From: Aquisalinus flavus
GTDB taxonomy: Bacteria; Pseudomonadota; Alphaproteobacteria; Caulobacterales; Parvularculaceae
DNA: 64,000 nt
Assembly: GCF_022559625.1 (NCBI RefSeq)
Contig: NZ_CP042288.1
Location: 954,409 to 1,018,408, forward strand
Direction of reading: 5' to 3'
Position numbers and translations under genes: made by a program. Below, one piece after another: positions 28,791 to 36,574 of the stretch (the stretch's first letter is position 1; each line of letters begins with the position of its first letter). The notes beneath the pieces were generated by a model, which was given only the letters and a program-made list of their open reading frames with translations, searched no databases and was not told where the DNA came from.

Positions 28791-29690
28791 ATGAAAATCC
28801 ACAATCAGGTCCTCGGTTGGGCGATGCGCATCGGCTATGCCGCGCGAGGGCTGGTTTACCTGATCATCGGCGCCCTGGCAGCCTTTGCCGCCATCAATGG
28901 CGGCGAGGCCGAAGGCACTGGCGGTGCCCTGGCCTATCTGGCGCGCCAGCCTTTCGGCAAGTTCTTGCTGGCCACGGTTGCGGCGGGGCTGTTCACCTAT
29001 GCCATCTGGCGGGCGCTCGATGCCTTGCTCGACCTCGAGGACGAGGGCAACGACCCCGCCGGAATCGGCAATCGCGTCGGTCAGTTCATGTCCGGCGCGA
29101 CCCATGCCGTGCTCGGCTACACCGCACTGATGATCGTCATCGGCGTTTCGTCAGGGGGTGGCAATGGCGCAGAGGATTCCAGCGAGATGGTGATGAACTA
29201 TCCGGGCGGCCGGCTGCTGGTTATCGGTGCCGGGCTGACGACCGGTGCCGTTGCGATCTATCTGGCGATCAAGTCATGCCGCTCGAACTGGAAAGACAAG
29301 ATCCGCGATACAAAGCTGACCGAGATGCTGATGCCCTATGTCCGCTTCGGTCTGATGTCGCATGGTGTCGTCCTGCTGCTGATTGCCGGGATGCTGATCT
29401 GGGCGGGTGTCACGATCGATTCCGACAAGGCAGCGGGGCTGGAAGAGGCTCTGACGATACTGGAGCGGCAGGCCTTCGGCCGCATCATCCTGTTCGTGAC
29501 GGGGATCGGCCTGATCGGCTTTTCAACCTATTGCTTTGTCTATGCCGGTTACAGGATTGTGCCGAAACTGGCGGGCCGCGATGAACGGCCTCTCTCCGCG
29601 GCCATGAACGGCAACGGCGAAGACGACCCGCAGGACGACCGCTCAAAAAGGGACTTCAGAGACCAGCAGCCTGCGCCGACGCCAGAGTGA
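28791..29690 (+). CDS. DUF1206 domain membrane protein
   Basis: A 299-residue inner-membrane protein with six or more helices arranged as three related two-helix units, the DUF1206 pattern. The family start AMRIGYAARGLVYLIIG is present and recurs in weaker form as YVRFGLMSHGVVLLLIAG. Biochemical role unknown. Its 3' end overlaps the convergent M23 peptidase gene by 35 bases in antisense. The C-terminal tail is hydrophilic (GNGEDDPQDDRSKRDF). Confidence 0.9.
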   Translation: MKIHNQVLGWAMRIGYAARGLVYLIIGALAAFAAINGGEAEGTGGALAYLARQPFGKFLLATVAAGLFTYAIWRALDALLDLEDEGNDPAGIGNRVGQFMSGATHAVLGYTALMIVIGVSSGGGNGAEDSSEMVMNYPGGRLLVIGAGLTTGAVAIYLAIKSCRSNWKDKIRDTKLTEMLMPYVRFGLMSHGVVLLLIAGMLIWAGVTIDSDKAAGLEEALTILERQAFGRIILFVTGIGLIGFSTYCFVYAGYRIVPKLAGRDERPLSAAMNGNGEDDPQDDRSKRDFRDQQPAPTPE

Positions 29691-31506
29691 GGGGGCGGGC
29701 CTTGGCGCGCATCGCCTCGATCCAGTCACGTTCGCTGGTGAAGGCTTCATGGTCGCTGCCATCGAGTTTGCGGCCATCGGCAACCTTGATGGTCATCGGA
29801 TTGACCTGGCTGCCATTGTAGAGAACCTCGTAATGCAGGTGCGGACCGGTGGAACGGCCGGTCGAGCCGACATAGCCGATGATATCGCCCTGGCGGACCC
29901 GTGTGCCTGCCTTGATGCCCTTGGCAAAGCCGTTCAGGTGAGCATAGGCGGTCTCATAGCCCGACGAGTGCTTGATCTTGACGTAATTGCCGTAGCTGGA
30001 GAATGGCCCGGCGCGTTCGATCACGCCATCGCCGGCGGCCATGATCGGCGTGCCGGTGGACGCGCCAAAGTCGGTCCCCTTGTGGCCCTTCGTATAGCCG
30101 AGGACAGGATGCTTGCGCATGCCGAAGGAGGAGGTGATCCGGGCGCCCTCGATCGGCGTTTTCATCAGGAGCCGACGGGCGCTCTCGCCGGTGGCATCGA
30201 ACCAGCTGATGTCATTGCCATCGTCGAAGCGGTAATAGCCGCGCTCGTCCTTGCCGCCGCGCCAGCTCATCCGGCCATACAGGACGTCGCCATAATCGAC
30301 GACGCGGCCCTGGTCGTCATAGAAGACTTCATAGACGGCTTCGAACTCATCGCCATAATGGATCTCGCGCTGGAAATCGATGTCGTAGAGGAACATGTTC
30401 GACAGGCGGGCGGCGATGGCATGAGGCATGCCTTCGCGCGCGGCGCTGGCAAACAGGCTGTCGGTGATCGTGCCGGATACGGTGGCGTAGCGCTTCTGCG
30501 TACGCGGCAGGATGGTGCGGGCCGTGAACTGGGCAGCGGCGTCGCGCTGGACTTCGATCCGGCGGTCATTGCTGACCTGCACCGTGAGCGAGCGAAGGGC
30601 CTTGCCCGGCGCCAGTTCCGGCTGGCCGATATAGGCGGCTTCCTGATACACGGTCAGTTGCGGATCGATGAGCGAAACGTCGATCTGTGTGCCGGGGCGC
30701 AGCGACCGTACATCCGTTTCCTGCGACAGGGCGTTGATGGCGGCGGCCTGATCGGCCGGGCGGACCTGCAATCGCGTCAGAGCCTCGGACAAGCTTTCGC
30801 CGCTTCTGAGGCGGACGATGTTGCCTGTTGCCGGTGTGTCTGGCAGGGGAGCCTCCCGCTCTGACGCGGTGAAGATCGGTGTCGCGCCGCCGGTGAAGTC
30901 ATTCGCGTGGGCAAAGCCGAGGCGGATATTGTCAGCCAGCCATGTCGCGTTCATGTCGATGGGGGTCGGCACGATCCGTTTGGTGCCTGTCGCCGTAACA
31001 CTGGCCATCCTTGGCGGTTGCTCCGGTTTGAGCCGTGGCACGACCGGCAGGCTGGCGGCTGCGACTGCCATGATATCCTGTATGATCGGTGCCGCAGCAG
31101 CCGTGATCGAGGTTGCTTCTTGCGCCGGATCGACGCTGTCGGGTGCGGCGCGGGAGGACTTGCCGGAGAGAATGTCGCTGACACTGCGGGAAATCACCGT
31201 GATACCGGTGGGTTGCGGCTCGTTTGCAGATGCTGCGGGCGCCTGACCGTTCTGGAAATTCTGACCGGCCTGAAAATTCTGTGCTGCTTGGAAGGTTGAG
31301 GAGATGTCCGGCGTAGAAACGGAGGGAGAGGAGGGGCGCGCCGCGCCAGCCTGTTTAAGGTCGGTCCGCAGGAAGCCCATACTAACGAAACACAAGGCAA
31401 TCACGAAAAATGCCAGCGCAAACCCGGCCAGCCACACCATTCCGTCTTCGTCTTGAACCTTGCCGTTCGTCGCCACAAAGCGAGAATCAGATTTTTCTAC
31501 CACCAA
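29656..31506 (-). CDS. M23 family metallopeptidase (murein endopeptidase-like)
   Basis: A 616-residue, single-pass membrane-anchored cell-wall hydrolase. A helix at about 23-44 (MVWLAGFALAFFVIALCFV) anchors it. A long linker follows, then a LysM/OapA-like part (NIVRLRSGESLSEALTRLQV) and the LytM domain at about 450-570 with zinc ligands in HKGTDFG and HLHYE. Such proteins cut peptidoglycan crosslinks during growth or division. The frame opens with TTG at 31506 with only a weak ribosome site; an internal ATG at codon 23 would keep the anchor, so the start is uncertain. Confidence 0.9.
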   Translation of the reverse strand: MVVEKSDSRFVATNGKVQDEDGMVWLAGFALAFFVIALCFVSMGFLRTDLKQAGAARPSSPSVSTPDISSTFQAAQNFQAGQNFQNGQAPAASANEPQPTGITVISRSVSDILSGKSSRAAPDSVDPAQEATSITAAAAPIIQDIMAVAAASLPVVPRLKPEQPPRMASVTATGTKRIVPTPIDMNATWLADNIRLGFAHANDFTGGATPIFTASEREAPLPDTPATGNIVRLRSGESLSEALTRLQVRPADQAAAINALSQETDVRSLRPGTQIDVSLIDPQLTVYQEAAYIGQPELAPGKALRSLTVQVSNDRRIEVQRDAAAQFTARTILPRTQKRYATVSGTITDSLFASAAREGMPHAIAARLSNMFLYDIDFQREIHYGDEFEAVYEVFYDDQGRVVDYGDVLYGRMSWRGGKDERGYYRFDDGNDISWFDATGESARRLLMKTPIEGARITSSFGMRKHPVLGYTKGHKGTDFGASTGTPIMAAGDGVIERAGPFSSYGNYVKIKHSSGYETAYAHLNGFAKGIKAGTRVRQGDIIGYVGSTGRSTGPHLHYEVLYNGSQVNPMTIKVADGRKLDGSDHEAFTSERDWIEAMRAKARPLTLASAQAAGL

Positions 31507-31624
31507 TTACCTACCCATGAGGAACCAAGTTACGCGTTCCCCCCCACATGCAACAGATGGACCATACAGTCCCCGGCCCTCTGATACATTCTCACAGTCT
31601 GCAAACCAGAGCGCAGCCTGTCAA

Positions 31625-31639
31625 TTAAATGTCCGTTAA
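31625..31639. promoter_or_regulatory. CtrA binding box upstream of chpT
   Basis: A perfect TTAA-N7-TTAA (31625-31628 and 31636-31639), the full CtrA recognition sequence, 79 bases before the chpT start codon. Placement fits direct control of chpT by CtrA. Confidence 0.75.
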
Positions 31640-31717
31640 CGGGGGAACTTTTCGATCCCGAATGCCCAAAACGCCAGAATCAACTCACAAGAGACCGCAT
31701 TAACAAGGACAATCATC

Positions 31718-32371
31718 ATGAGTATTGCTACCGACCCTCTCGCTCTTGCCTCGCTTCTCTCGTCCAGGCTGTGTCATGACCTGATCAATCCGGTCGGCGC
31801 GATGGGTACGGGGCTGGAAGTGATGGAGACCGAGGATGACCCGGTGATGCAGGCCGAGGCGCGCAAACTCATCAAGCTGTCGGCGGACAAGTCGATCGCG
31901 ATGCTGGGCTTCGCCCGGTTGGCTTTCGGCGCCGGTAGTGCCTATGGCGCCGAAATCGACCTCGACGACGGCAAGCGGGTGATGCTTCCGGTGTTCGATT
32001 TCATCAAACCCGATCTCGACTGGCAATTGCCGGGCGGCCATGTGCCGAAGGACTTCGTCAAGGCTGTGCTGAACATCACCCTGATGATGGCTGATTGCGT
32101 ACCGCGGGCCGGCAGCAAGGTCACCGTCAGCGGTCATGTCGGCGAAGTCGTCATCCGTGCAACCGGCCCTAAGGCCAAGCTGAAGCCGGAACTTCTGGCG
32201 GCCTTCGCTGCAGAAGAAGAGGGTCTGGAGCCGAAGACGACGCCGGCCTATCTGGCGGGGCTGATTGCCGATGCCACCGGCGGCAAGATCCGCGGGCAGG
32301 CGGTGTCTGAAGAAGAGGTCGTCTTGCTGGCGACCTTCCCGGCCTGGGAAGTGCGCGACGCGGCGGAATAA
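31718..32371 (+). CDS. chpT: Histidine phosphotransferase ChpT
   Basis: Passes phosphate from the hybrid kinase CckA to CtrA and CpdR. The 217-residue protein has the ChpT dimerisation and phospho-acceptor helix LLSSRLCHDLINPVGAMGTGLE with His20, followed by a degenerate kinase-like fold without ATP motifs, as in Caulobacter ChpT. A perfect CtrA box lies upstream. It is followed by a single-domain receiver and then, on the opposite strand, ctrA. In Caulobacter chpT and ctrA are at separate loci, so this linkage is notable. Confidence 0.93.
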   Translation: MSIATDPLALASLLSSRLCHDLINPVGAMGTGLEVMETEDDPVMQAEARKLIKLSADKSIAMLGFARLAFGAGSAYGAEIDLDDGKRVMLPVFDFIKPDLDWQLPGGHVPKDFVKAVLNITLMMADCVPRAGSKVTVSGHVGEVVIRATGPKAKLKPELLAAFAAEEEGLEPKTTPAYLAGLIADATGGKIRGQAVSEEEVVLLATFPAWEVRDAAE

Positions 32372-32493
32372 CCGGCGGCGGGAGACGCTTTCAGCGTCCC
32401 GGTCGTTCAACTTCTAAAGGCCCGGTTAACAGCTTCTTCAATCCGCTTGCGTTATTGCTGACTCCCGTACGAAACCGCATGGGAGAGTGCCCG

Positions 32494-32895
32494 GTGAAGA
32501 CCTGCCTGATCGTCGAAGATTCAGAGACCGTTCGTCACATCCTGACCCAGCTTGTCGAGGCAGCCGGCTATCACACCCTGCAGGCAGCCAACGCCGCCGA
32601 AGCGCTGGATGTTACGAGTGCCGCCAGGCCGGAAATTGTCTTCCTCGATTGGGATCTGCCGGGACTCGAGGCGCTCGATTATCTGCGCGGCGCTGCCGAA
32701 GCCGGCTTGCCGGATGCACCCCATATCGTCCTGTGCGCAATGGAAAACGATGCTCAGCAATTCGCGCTGGCAAAATCGGCCGGCGCGCGGTTCCACATGA
32801 TCAAGCCCTATGACAAACGCGATGTCCGCAGTGTTCTCGGCCTGATCGAGCAGCAGGAAAAGCTCGACCTGGACGACATGCGCCTGATGGCCTGA
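32494..32895 (+). CDS. Single-domain response regulator (CheY-like)
   Basis: A 133-residue receiver with no output domain. It shows the acidic pair ED (8-9), the phospho-acceptor Asp52 in FLDWDLPG and the conserved lysine in HMIKPYD. A GTG at 32494, 7 bases after GGGAGAG, is the likely start; an ATG at 32479 sits just before that site and would make it useless. It is not CpdR by sequence and DivK is also a poor match. Placement between chpT and ctrA suggests a part in the CckA-ChpT-CtrA phosphorelay, possibly as an alternative phosphate acceptor. Confidence 0.88.
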   Translation: MKTCLIVEDSETVRHILTQLVEAAGYHTLQAANAAEALDVTSAARPEIVFLDWDLPGLEALDYLRGAAEAGLPDAPHIVLCAMENDAQQFALAKSAGARFHMIKPYDKRDVRSVLGLIEQQEKLDLDDMRLMA

Positions 32896-32918
32896 GGTTT
32901 GCCGTGTCGGAATAGAAA

Positions 32919-32943
32919 AAAGCCCGGCCTTGAGCCGGGCTTT
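32919..32943. terminator. Bidirectional terminator between receiver gene and ctrA
   Basis: GCCCGGC and GCCGGGC pair around CTTGA, flanked by A-rich and TTT tracts on the two sides. It lies between the convergent receiver and ctrA genes and can end both transcripts. Confidence 0.8.
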
Positions 32944-32964
32944 CTGATGGTTGCGAGCGGGAAA

Positions 32965-33660
32965 TCAGGCAGCGCCGACTTCGCTGGCCGGGTCGCGCAG
33001 CACATAGCCACGGCCCCAGACGGTCTCGATGTAATGTTCGCCATTGGTGGCGAGGGCGAGCTTCTTGCGCAGCTTGCAGATGAAGACGTCGATGATCTTC
33101 AGTTCCGGCTCGTCCATGCCGCCATAAAGATGGTTGAGGAACATCTCCTTGGTCAGGGTCGTGCCCTTGCGCAGGGAGAGAAGCTCCAGCATCTGGTATT
33201 CCTTGCCGGTCAGATGCACGCGCTGGCCGCCGACATCGACAGTCTTGGCGTCGAGATTTACGGTGAGCGAGCCGGTCGTGATGACCGACTGGGCGTGCCC
33301 CTTGGACCGGCGTACAATAGCATGGATGCGGGCGACAAGCTCGTCCTTGTGGAACGGCTTGGTCATGTAGTCGTCGGCGCCGAAGCCAAGGCCACGCACC
33401 TTGTTCTCGGTGTCACCGAGGCCCGTCAGGATGAGGATCGGGGTGTTGACCTTCGAGACGCGCAGTTTCTTGAGCACGTCGAAACCGGTCATGTCAGGCA
33501 GGTTCAGGTCAAGGAGGATGATGTCGTAATCATACAGCTTGCCAAGATCGACGCCTTCTTCACCCAGGTCGGTGGTGTAGACATTAAATCCGTCGGACTT
33601 CAGCATCAGCTCGATGCTTTGAGCTGTCGCCCCGTCATCTTCAATCAGCAATACGCGCAT
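32965..33660 (-). CDS. ctrA: Cell cycle response regulator CtrA
   Basis: Master OmpR-type regulator of the alphaproteobacterial cell cycle. The product is 231 residues, the same length as Caulobacter CtrA. The receiver has Asp51 in LLDLNLPD and IMTKPF-type [21 protein letters not shown]; the winged helix at about 125-225 contains [17 protein letters not shown] and the recognition region [18 protein letters not shown]. It ends in Ala-Ala, as needed for ClpXP degradation. The ATG at 33660 follows AGGAGA. Upstream lie TTAA half-sites and a GANTC methylation site, suggesting autoregulation and methylation control as in Caulobacter. Confidence 0.97.
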   Translation of the reverse strand: MRVLLIEDDGATAQSIELMLKSDGFNVYTTDLGEEGVDLGKLYDYDIILLDLNLPDMTGFDVLKKLRVSKVNTPILILTGLGDTENKVRGLGFGADDYMTKPFHKDELVARIHAIVRRSKGHAQSVITTGSLTVNLDAKTVDVGGQRVHLTGKEYQMLELLSLRKGTTLTKEMFLNHLYGGMDEPELKIIDVFICKLRKKLALATNGEHYIETVWGRGYVLRDPASEVGAA

Positions 33661-33733
33661 TGCCACATCTCCTGGTTTTTCACCGAGGCGTCTTCCCCTT
33701 GAAGCCACCCTGTTATGGTTACCGAAAGCTAGG

Positions 33734-33824
33734 TTAGCGATAATTTACTTTCGTAAATGTTAACGCCGTTAGCTTTTGCCTTCTTATTGCCACAGAAATT
33801 TAAGGTGCGCGTAACACGCCTTAA
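33734..33824. promoter_or_regulatory. ctrA promoter region with TTAA half-sites and palindromes
   Basis: Upstream of ctrA are TTAG-N7-TTAC near 33734, a small palindrome TTTAC-TTTC-GTAAA, TTAA near 33760, and an inverted pair TTAAGG (33800-33805) and CCTTAA (33819-33824). None is a perfect CtrA box, but the density of TTAA half-sites is high. A GANTC site (GATTC, 33896-33900) lies further out. Confidence 0.45.
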
Positions 33825-33917
33825 TCGCTGACTGTTGAAATTACTGGTCTTTTCGTCCCGGGCTTTACCATAGTCCGAAAAATCAGAGTTAGGCTGATTC
33901 ATGGAGTTTCACGACAG

Positions 33918-34382
33918 ATGAATGACGACATTAAAAACCGGCACGATTTCTGGCGCGGACCGGTGCAGCATGCCATCGAGCTGACAGCCGAGGAAAAACA
34001 TATCGACATGTTCGGCCATGTGAACAATGCGTGGTATATCGCCTGGGCGATGGAATGTGCCTGGGCGCATTCGGATGCGCTGGGCCTCGATTTTGCCGCC
34101 TATGAACGCATCGGCGTCGGCTGCGTCGTGCGTCATCACGACTATACCTATTATGCATCGGCTGTTGCTGGCGATCGCGTCGCCATCGGCACCTGGATTG
34201 CGCGCAATGATGGACGGATGCGGATGATCAGGGCGATCGAGATGCGCCGGATGAATGATGGCACACTGCTGGTGGCGGGAGAGACGGAATTCGTCGCCGT
34301 GAGTATTGCCACGGGAAAGCCGGCGAGAATGCCTGCCGAGTATGCCCGTCTATATGCGCCGCCGGAAGAGCTCACTTCATGA
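33918..34382 (+). CDS. Acyl-CoA thioesterase family protein (hotdog fold)
   Basis: A 154-residue 4HBT-type thioesterase. The active-site signature appears as HIDMFGHVNNAWYIAWAME, with the Asp/His-Asn pattern of the 4-hydroxybenzoyl-CoA and YbgC-like group, followed by the hotdog strands VRHHDYTYYASAVAGD and GETEFVAVSIATGKPARMP. Likely hydrolyses acyl-CoA thioesters in the cytoplasm; the substrate cannot be read. Divergent from ctrA and followed by a strong terminator. Confidence 0.9.
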   Translation: MNDDIKNRHDFWRGPVQHAIELTAEEKHIDMFGHVNNAWYIAWAMECAWAHSDALGLDFAAYERIGVGCVVRHHDYTYYASAVAGDRVAIGTWIARNDGRMRMIRAIEMRRMNDGTLLVAGETEFVAVSIATGKPARMPAEYARLYAPPEELTS

Positions 34383-34389
34383 AAAAAAA

Positions 34390-34413
34390 GGGGCTGACCG
34401 GTTGGTCAGCCCC
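34390..34413. terminator. Bidirectional terminator, thioesterase / DUF1328
   Basis: A perfect 10-base-pair stem GGGGCTGACC / GGTCAGCCCC with a GGTT loop, flanked by a run of A bases on the left (T-run for the minus strand). It serves the convergent thioesterase and DUF1328 genes. Confidence 0.85.
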
Positions 34414-34437
34414 TCTCGGTGCAAGTGCAGGTCTTGG

Positions 34438-34611
34438 CTAGATTGGCGGGCGACCGCGGACCGCAGATGCGACGGCGGATACGACCAGCAGGACGAGAAA
34501 GACGATAAACAGGATCTGTGCGATCCCGGCAGCGGCGCCGGCAATGCCGGAGAAGCCGAAAAATGCGGCGATGATCGCCAAGATGAAGAAAGTAAGAGCC
34601 CATCCCAACAT
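34438..34611 (-). CDS. DUF1328 small membrane protein (YtjA family)
   Basis: A 57-residue protein with two membrane helices, beginning [20 protein letters not shown] and continuing through [12 protein letters not shown] to the C-terminal RGRPPI. This is the exact form of the DUF1328/YtjA family, small inner-membrane proteins often raised under stress, function unknown. GGAGG lies 5 bases upstream of the ATG. Ends at a bidirectional terminator. Confidence 0.9.
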   Translation of the reverse strand: MLGWALTFFILAIIAAFFGFSGIAGAAAGIAQILFIVFLVLLVVSAVASAVRGRPPI

Positions 34612-34709
34612 GGGAACCTCCGTGATTTGCTATACAAAGAAAAAACACTGTAAGAGGGTGGCGGTTCCTGATGATCGCAGATGTATCATACGTATGAGGA
34701 GTGAGACCC

Positions 34710-35195
34710 ATGCCGTCCTTTGATGTCGTTTCCGAAGCCAATTTGTCCGAAGTCGACAACGCGATTGGCAATATCACGCGGGAAATCAGCACAAGGTATG
34801 ATTTCAAGGGGTCGAAATCCACTGTCGAACACGACGACGGGGTCATCACCATTCATGCCGATGACGATCTGAAGCTGAAACAGGTCAAGGAGATCCTGCA
34901 GGGCAATCTGCAGAAACGCGGCATCGAGCCGGGCCAGCTGGACTACCAGAAGGTCGAGCAGGCCGCCGGTCAGTCCGTGCGCCAGAAGGTGCTGGTCAAG
35001 CAGGGTCTGGACAAGGAACTGGCCAAGCAGCTGGTCAAGGATATCAAGGCCAGCAAGATGAAGGTGCAGGTCGCGATCCAGGGCGAGGAACTGCGCGTCA
35101 CAGGAAAGAAGCGCGACGATCTGCAGGAGGTCATCGCCTTTCTCAAAGGCCTCGGCATCGAGCAGCCGCTGCAATACAAGAATTTTCGCGACTAG
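34710..35195 (+). CDS. YajQ family nucleotide-binding protein
   Basis: A 161-residue protein of the YajQ (UPF0234) family, cytoplasmic proteins that bind nucleic acids or cyclic di-GMP in some species. Starts MPSFDVVSEANLSEVDNAI, with the family blocks TRYDFKGSKSTVE and QLVKDIKASKMKVQVAIQGE and the end KGLGIEQPLQYKNFRD. A GTG three codons earlier is possible; GAGGAG 8 to 10 bases before the ATG supports 34710. The regulatory role here is unknown. Confidence 0.94.
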   Translation: MPSFDVVSEANLSEVDNAIGNITREISTRYDFKGSKSTVEHDDGVITIHADDDLKLKQVKEILQGNLQKRGIEPGQLDYQKVEQAAGQSVRQKVLVKQGLDKELAKQLVKDIKASKMKVQVAIQGEELRVTGKKRDDLQEVIAFLKGLGIEQPLQYKNFRD

Positions 35196-35198
35196 ATT

Positions 35199-35558
35199 TC
35201 AGTAAGGATAGGCATTGGTCGGCTCCTGCGGCTTGCCCGTATGCAGGAACCGGCGGACGTGATAGCCGAAATAGATCAGCCCCATCAGCCCGAGATAGCG
35301 GATGATGTAATAGGCGGCATCGTCCGGCACGCGCAAGATTGTCGCGATGACGGAATCGAACACGATGTCGTTGCCGGCGCCGGCAAAGCTCATGGCGAGG
35401 AACGGCCAGACACGGTCGAGCACGAAGGCAAAAATGGTCACCCGCCATGCCGGGAAACGGCGCGAGGCAAGCAGGGAAAAAAGCAGGCCGATCCACAGGG
35501 CGCGCGTGAGGTCGCTGCCCGAAAAACCGATACTGAAAAGATACGCCAGATCCTGCAT
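35199..35558 (-). CDS. Small integral membrane protein, unknown
   Basis: A 119-residue protein with about three hydrophobic segments (near 20-30, 40-65 and 85-105). It begins MQDLAYLFSIGFSGSDLTRA and ends HTGKPQEPTNAYPY. No recognised family. Convergent with yajQ, with 3 bases between stop codons, and upstream of another small membrane gene on the same strand. Confidence 0.7.
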   Translation of the reverse strand: MQDLAYLFSIGFSGSDLTRALWIGLLFSLLASRRFPAWRVTIFAFVLDRVWPFLAMSFAGAGNDIVFDSVIATILRVPDDAAYYIIRYLGLMGLIYFGYHVRRFLHTGKPQEPTNAYPY

Positions 35559-35658
35559 AGCCTCATCATCCGGTCCGTGTGAGGAAAGACCGGTCCAACC
35601 TCAATCCTTGGACGGCTGGCTGTTAAGGTGAGGTAAACGAATTGGCTTATGCCCGGGT

Positions 35659-36027
35659 TCAGGCCCCGGCGAACAGGCCTGCCCAGATCAGGAAGGCGGC
35701 GAAGGTGACCTCGACTGCAAAGAAGATCCAGGTGGTCTGCGAGCCTGCCCTGTCGGCAATGATCGCCGTGATCCGTCCGACACCGGCACCTGCATAGGCA
35801 ATGCCGACCATGGCGGTCGCCATGCCGCCCCAGATCATCGCCGCCACGGCAATGGCGATAAACAGGGCCCCTGACGCGCCGCGCACTTCGGACAGGCCGT
35901 CAGTATGCCCGCCAACGGTCTGCAGCTTCAGCATTTCCATGGTCTTTCGCGGTTGCAGCCAGCCGATGACGCCGAAAAAGGCAGTGGCGATCAACATGGC
36001 ATAGGTAATGACGGTGACGAAAATCAT
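35659..36027 (-). CDS. DUF4345-like small membrane protein
   Basis: A 122-residue protein with four hydrophobic helices; the pattern of a PxK-type loop after helix 1 (GWLQPRKTMEML), then SEVRGASGALFIAIA and GVGRITAIIADR, resembles DUF4345. Function unknown. Divergent from yajC, 145 bases away. Confidence 0.72.
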   Translation of the reverse strand: MIFVTVITYAMLIATAFFGVIGWLQPRKTMEMLKLQTVGGHTDGLSEVRGASGALFIAIAVAAMIWGGMATAMVGIAYAGAGVGRITAIIADRAGSQTTWIFFAVEVTFAAFLIWAGLFAGA

Positions 36028-36172
36028 GGGCTGTGGCTCCGTGGCGTTGGCGTTTTCTGCTCATATAGGCCGGACATGGCAAAACGGCACGTTGCATCGC
36101 TGCCACCAATCGTTATATATCGCCGGACTTCATTCAGTTTCAGGCAGATATGCTGCCTTCAGGAGACCTTTC

Positions 36173-36517
36173 ATGACGCTCACGACCGCCGCTGCAGTGA
36201 TGTTTCAAGCCGCCGATCCGGCCTCCGGCCCCGGCCTTCTCGCCAATATCCTGCCCTTCCTGCTGATCATCGTCGTTTTTTACTTCCTGCTGATCCGTCC
36301 GCAACAACAGCAGCGCAAGAAGCACCAGGAAATGGTCGCGTCCGTGCGCCGTGGCGATACGGTGGTGACGGCCGGCGGCATTATCGGCAAGGTGACCAAG
36401 GTCGTTGAAGGCACGGACGAGGTCATGGTCGAGCTCGCTGACGGCGTTCAGGTCAAGGTGATCAAGGCGACGCTGTCCGACGTGCGCTCCAAGACCGAGC
36501 CGGCCGAAAAACAATAA
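36173..36517 (+). CDS. yajC: Preprotein translocase subunit YajC
   Basis: Accessory single-pass membrane subunit of the SecDF-YajC complex. The 114-residue protein has a helix at about 22-42 (LLANILPFLLIIVVFYFLLI) directly followed by the diagnostic RPQQQQRKKHQEM, then the cytoplasmic domain RRGDTVVTAGGIIGKVTKV. AGGAGA lies 7 bases before the ATG. Heads yajC-secD-secF. Confidence 0.96.
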   Translation: MTLTTAAAVMFQAADPASGPGLLANILPFLLIIVVFYFLLIRPQQQQRKKHQEMVASVRRGDTVVTAGGIIGKVTKVVEGTDEVMVELADGVQVKVIKATLSDVRSKTEPAEKQ

Positions 36518-36535
36518 CACCCGGCTGCCGGGTGT
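36517..36535 (+). terminator. Hairpin between yajC and secD
   Basis: ACACCCGG and CCGGGTGT form a perfect 8-base-pair stem with a 3-base loop directly at the yajC stop. Without a strong T-run it probably attenuates or protects the message rather than ending it. Confidence 0.4.
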
Positions 36536-36574
36536 ATTGGCATCCGGCTGGCCCGAGGGCAGGGAACCTCAATC

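Noticed and set aside
33734..33824. A perfect CtrA box upstream of ctrA
   Set aside because: Only half-sites and near matches are present (two or more mismatches), so I report a region rather than a box.
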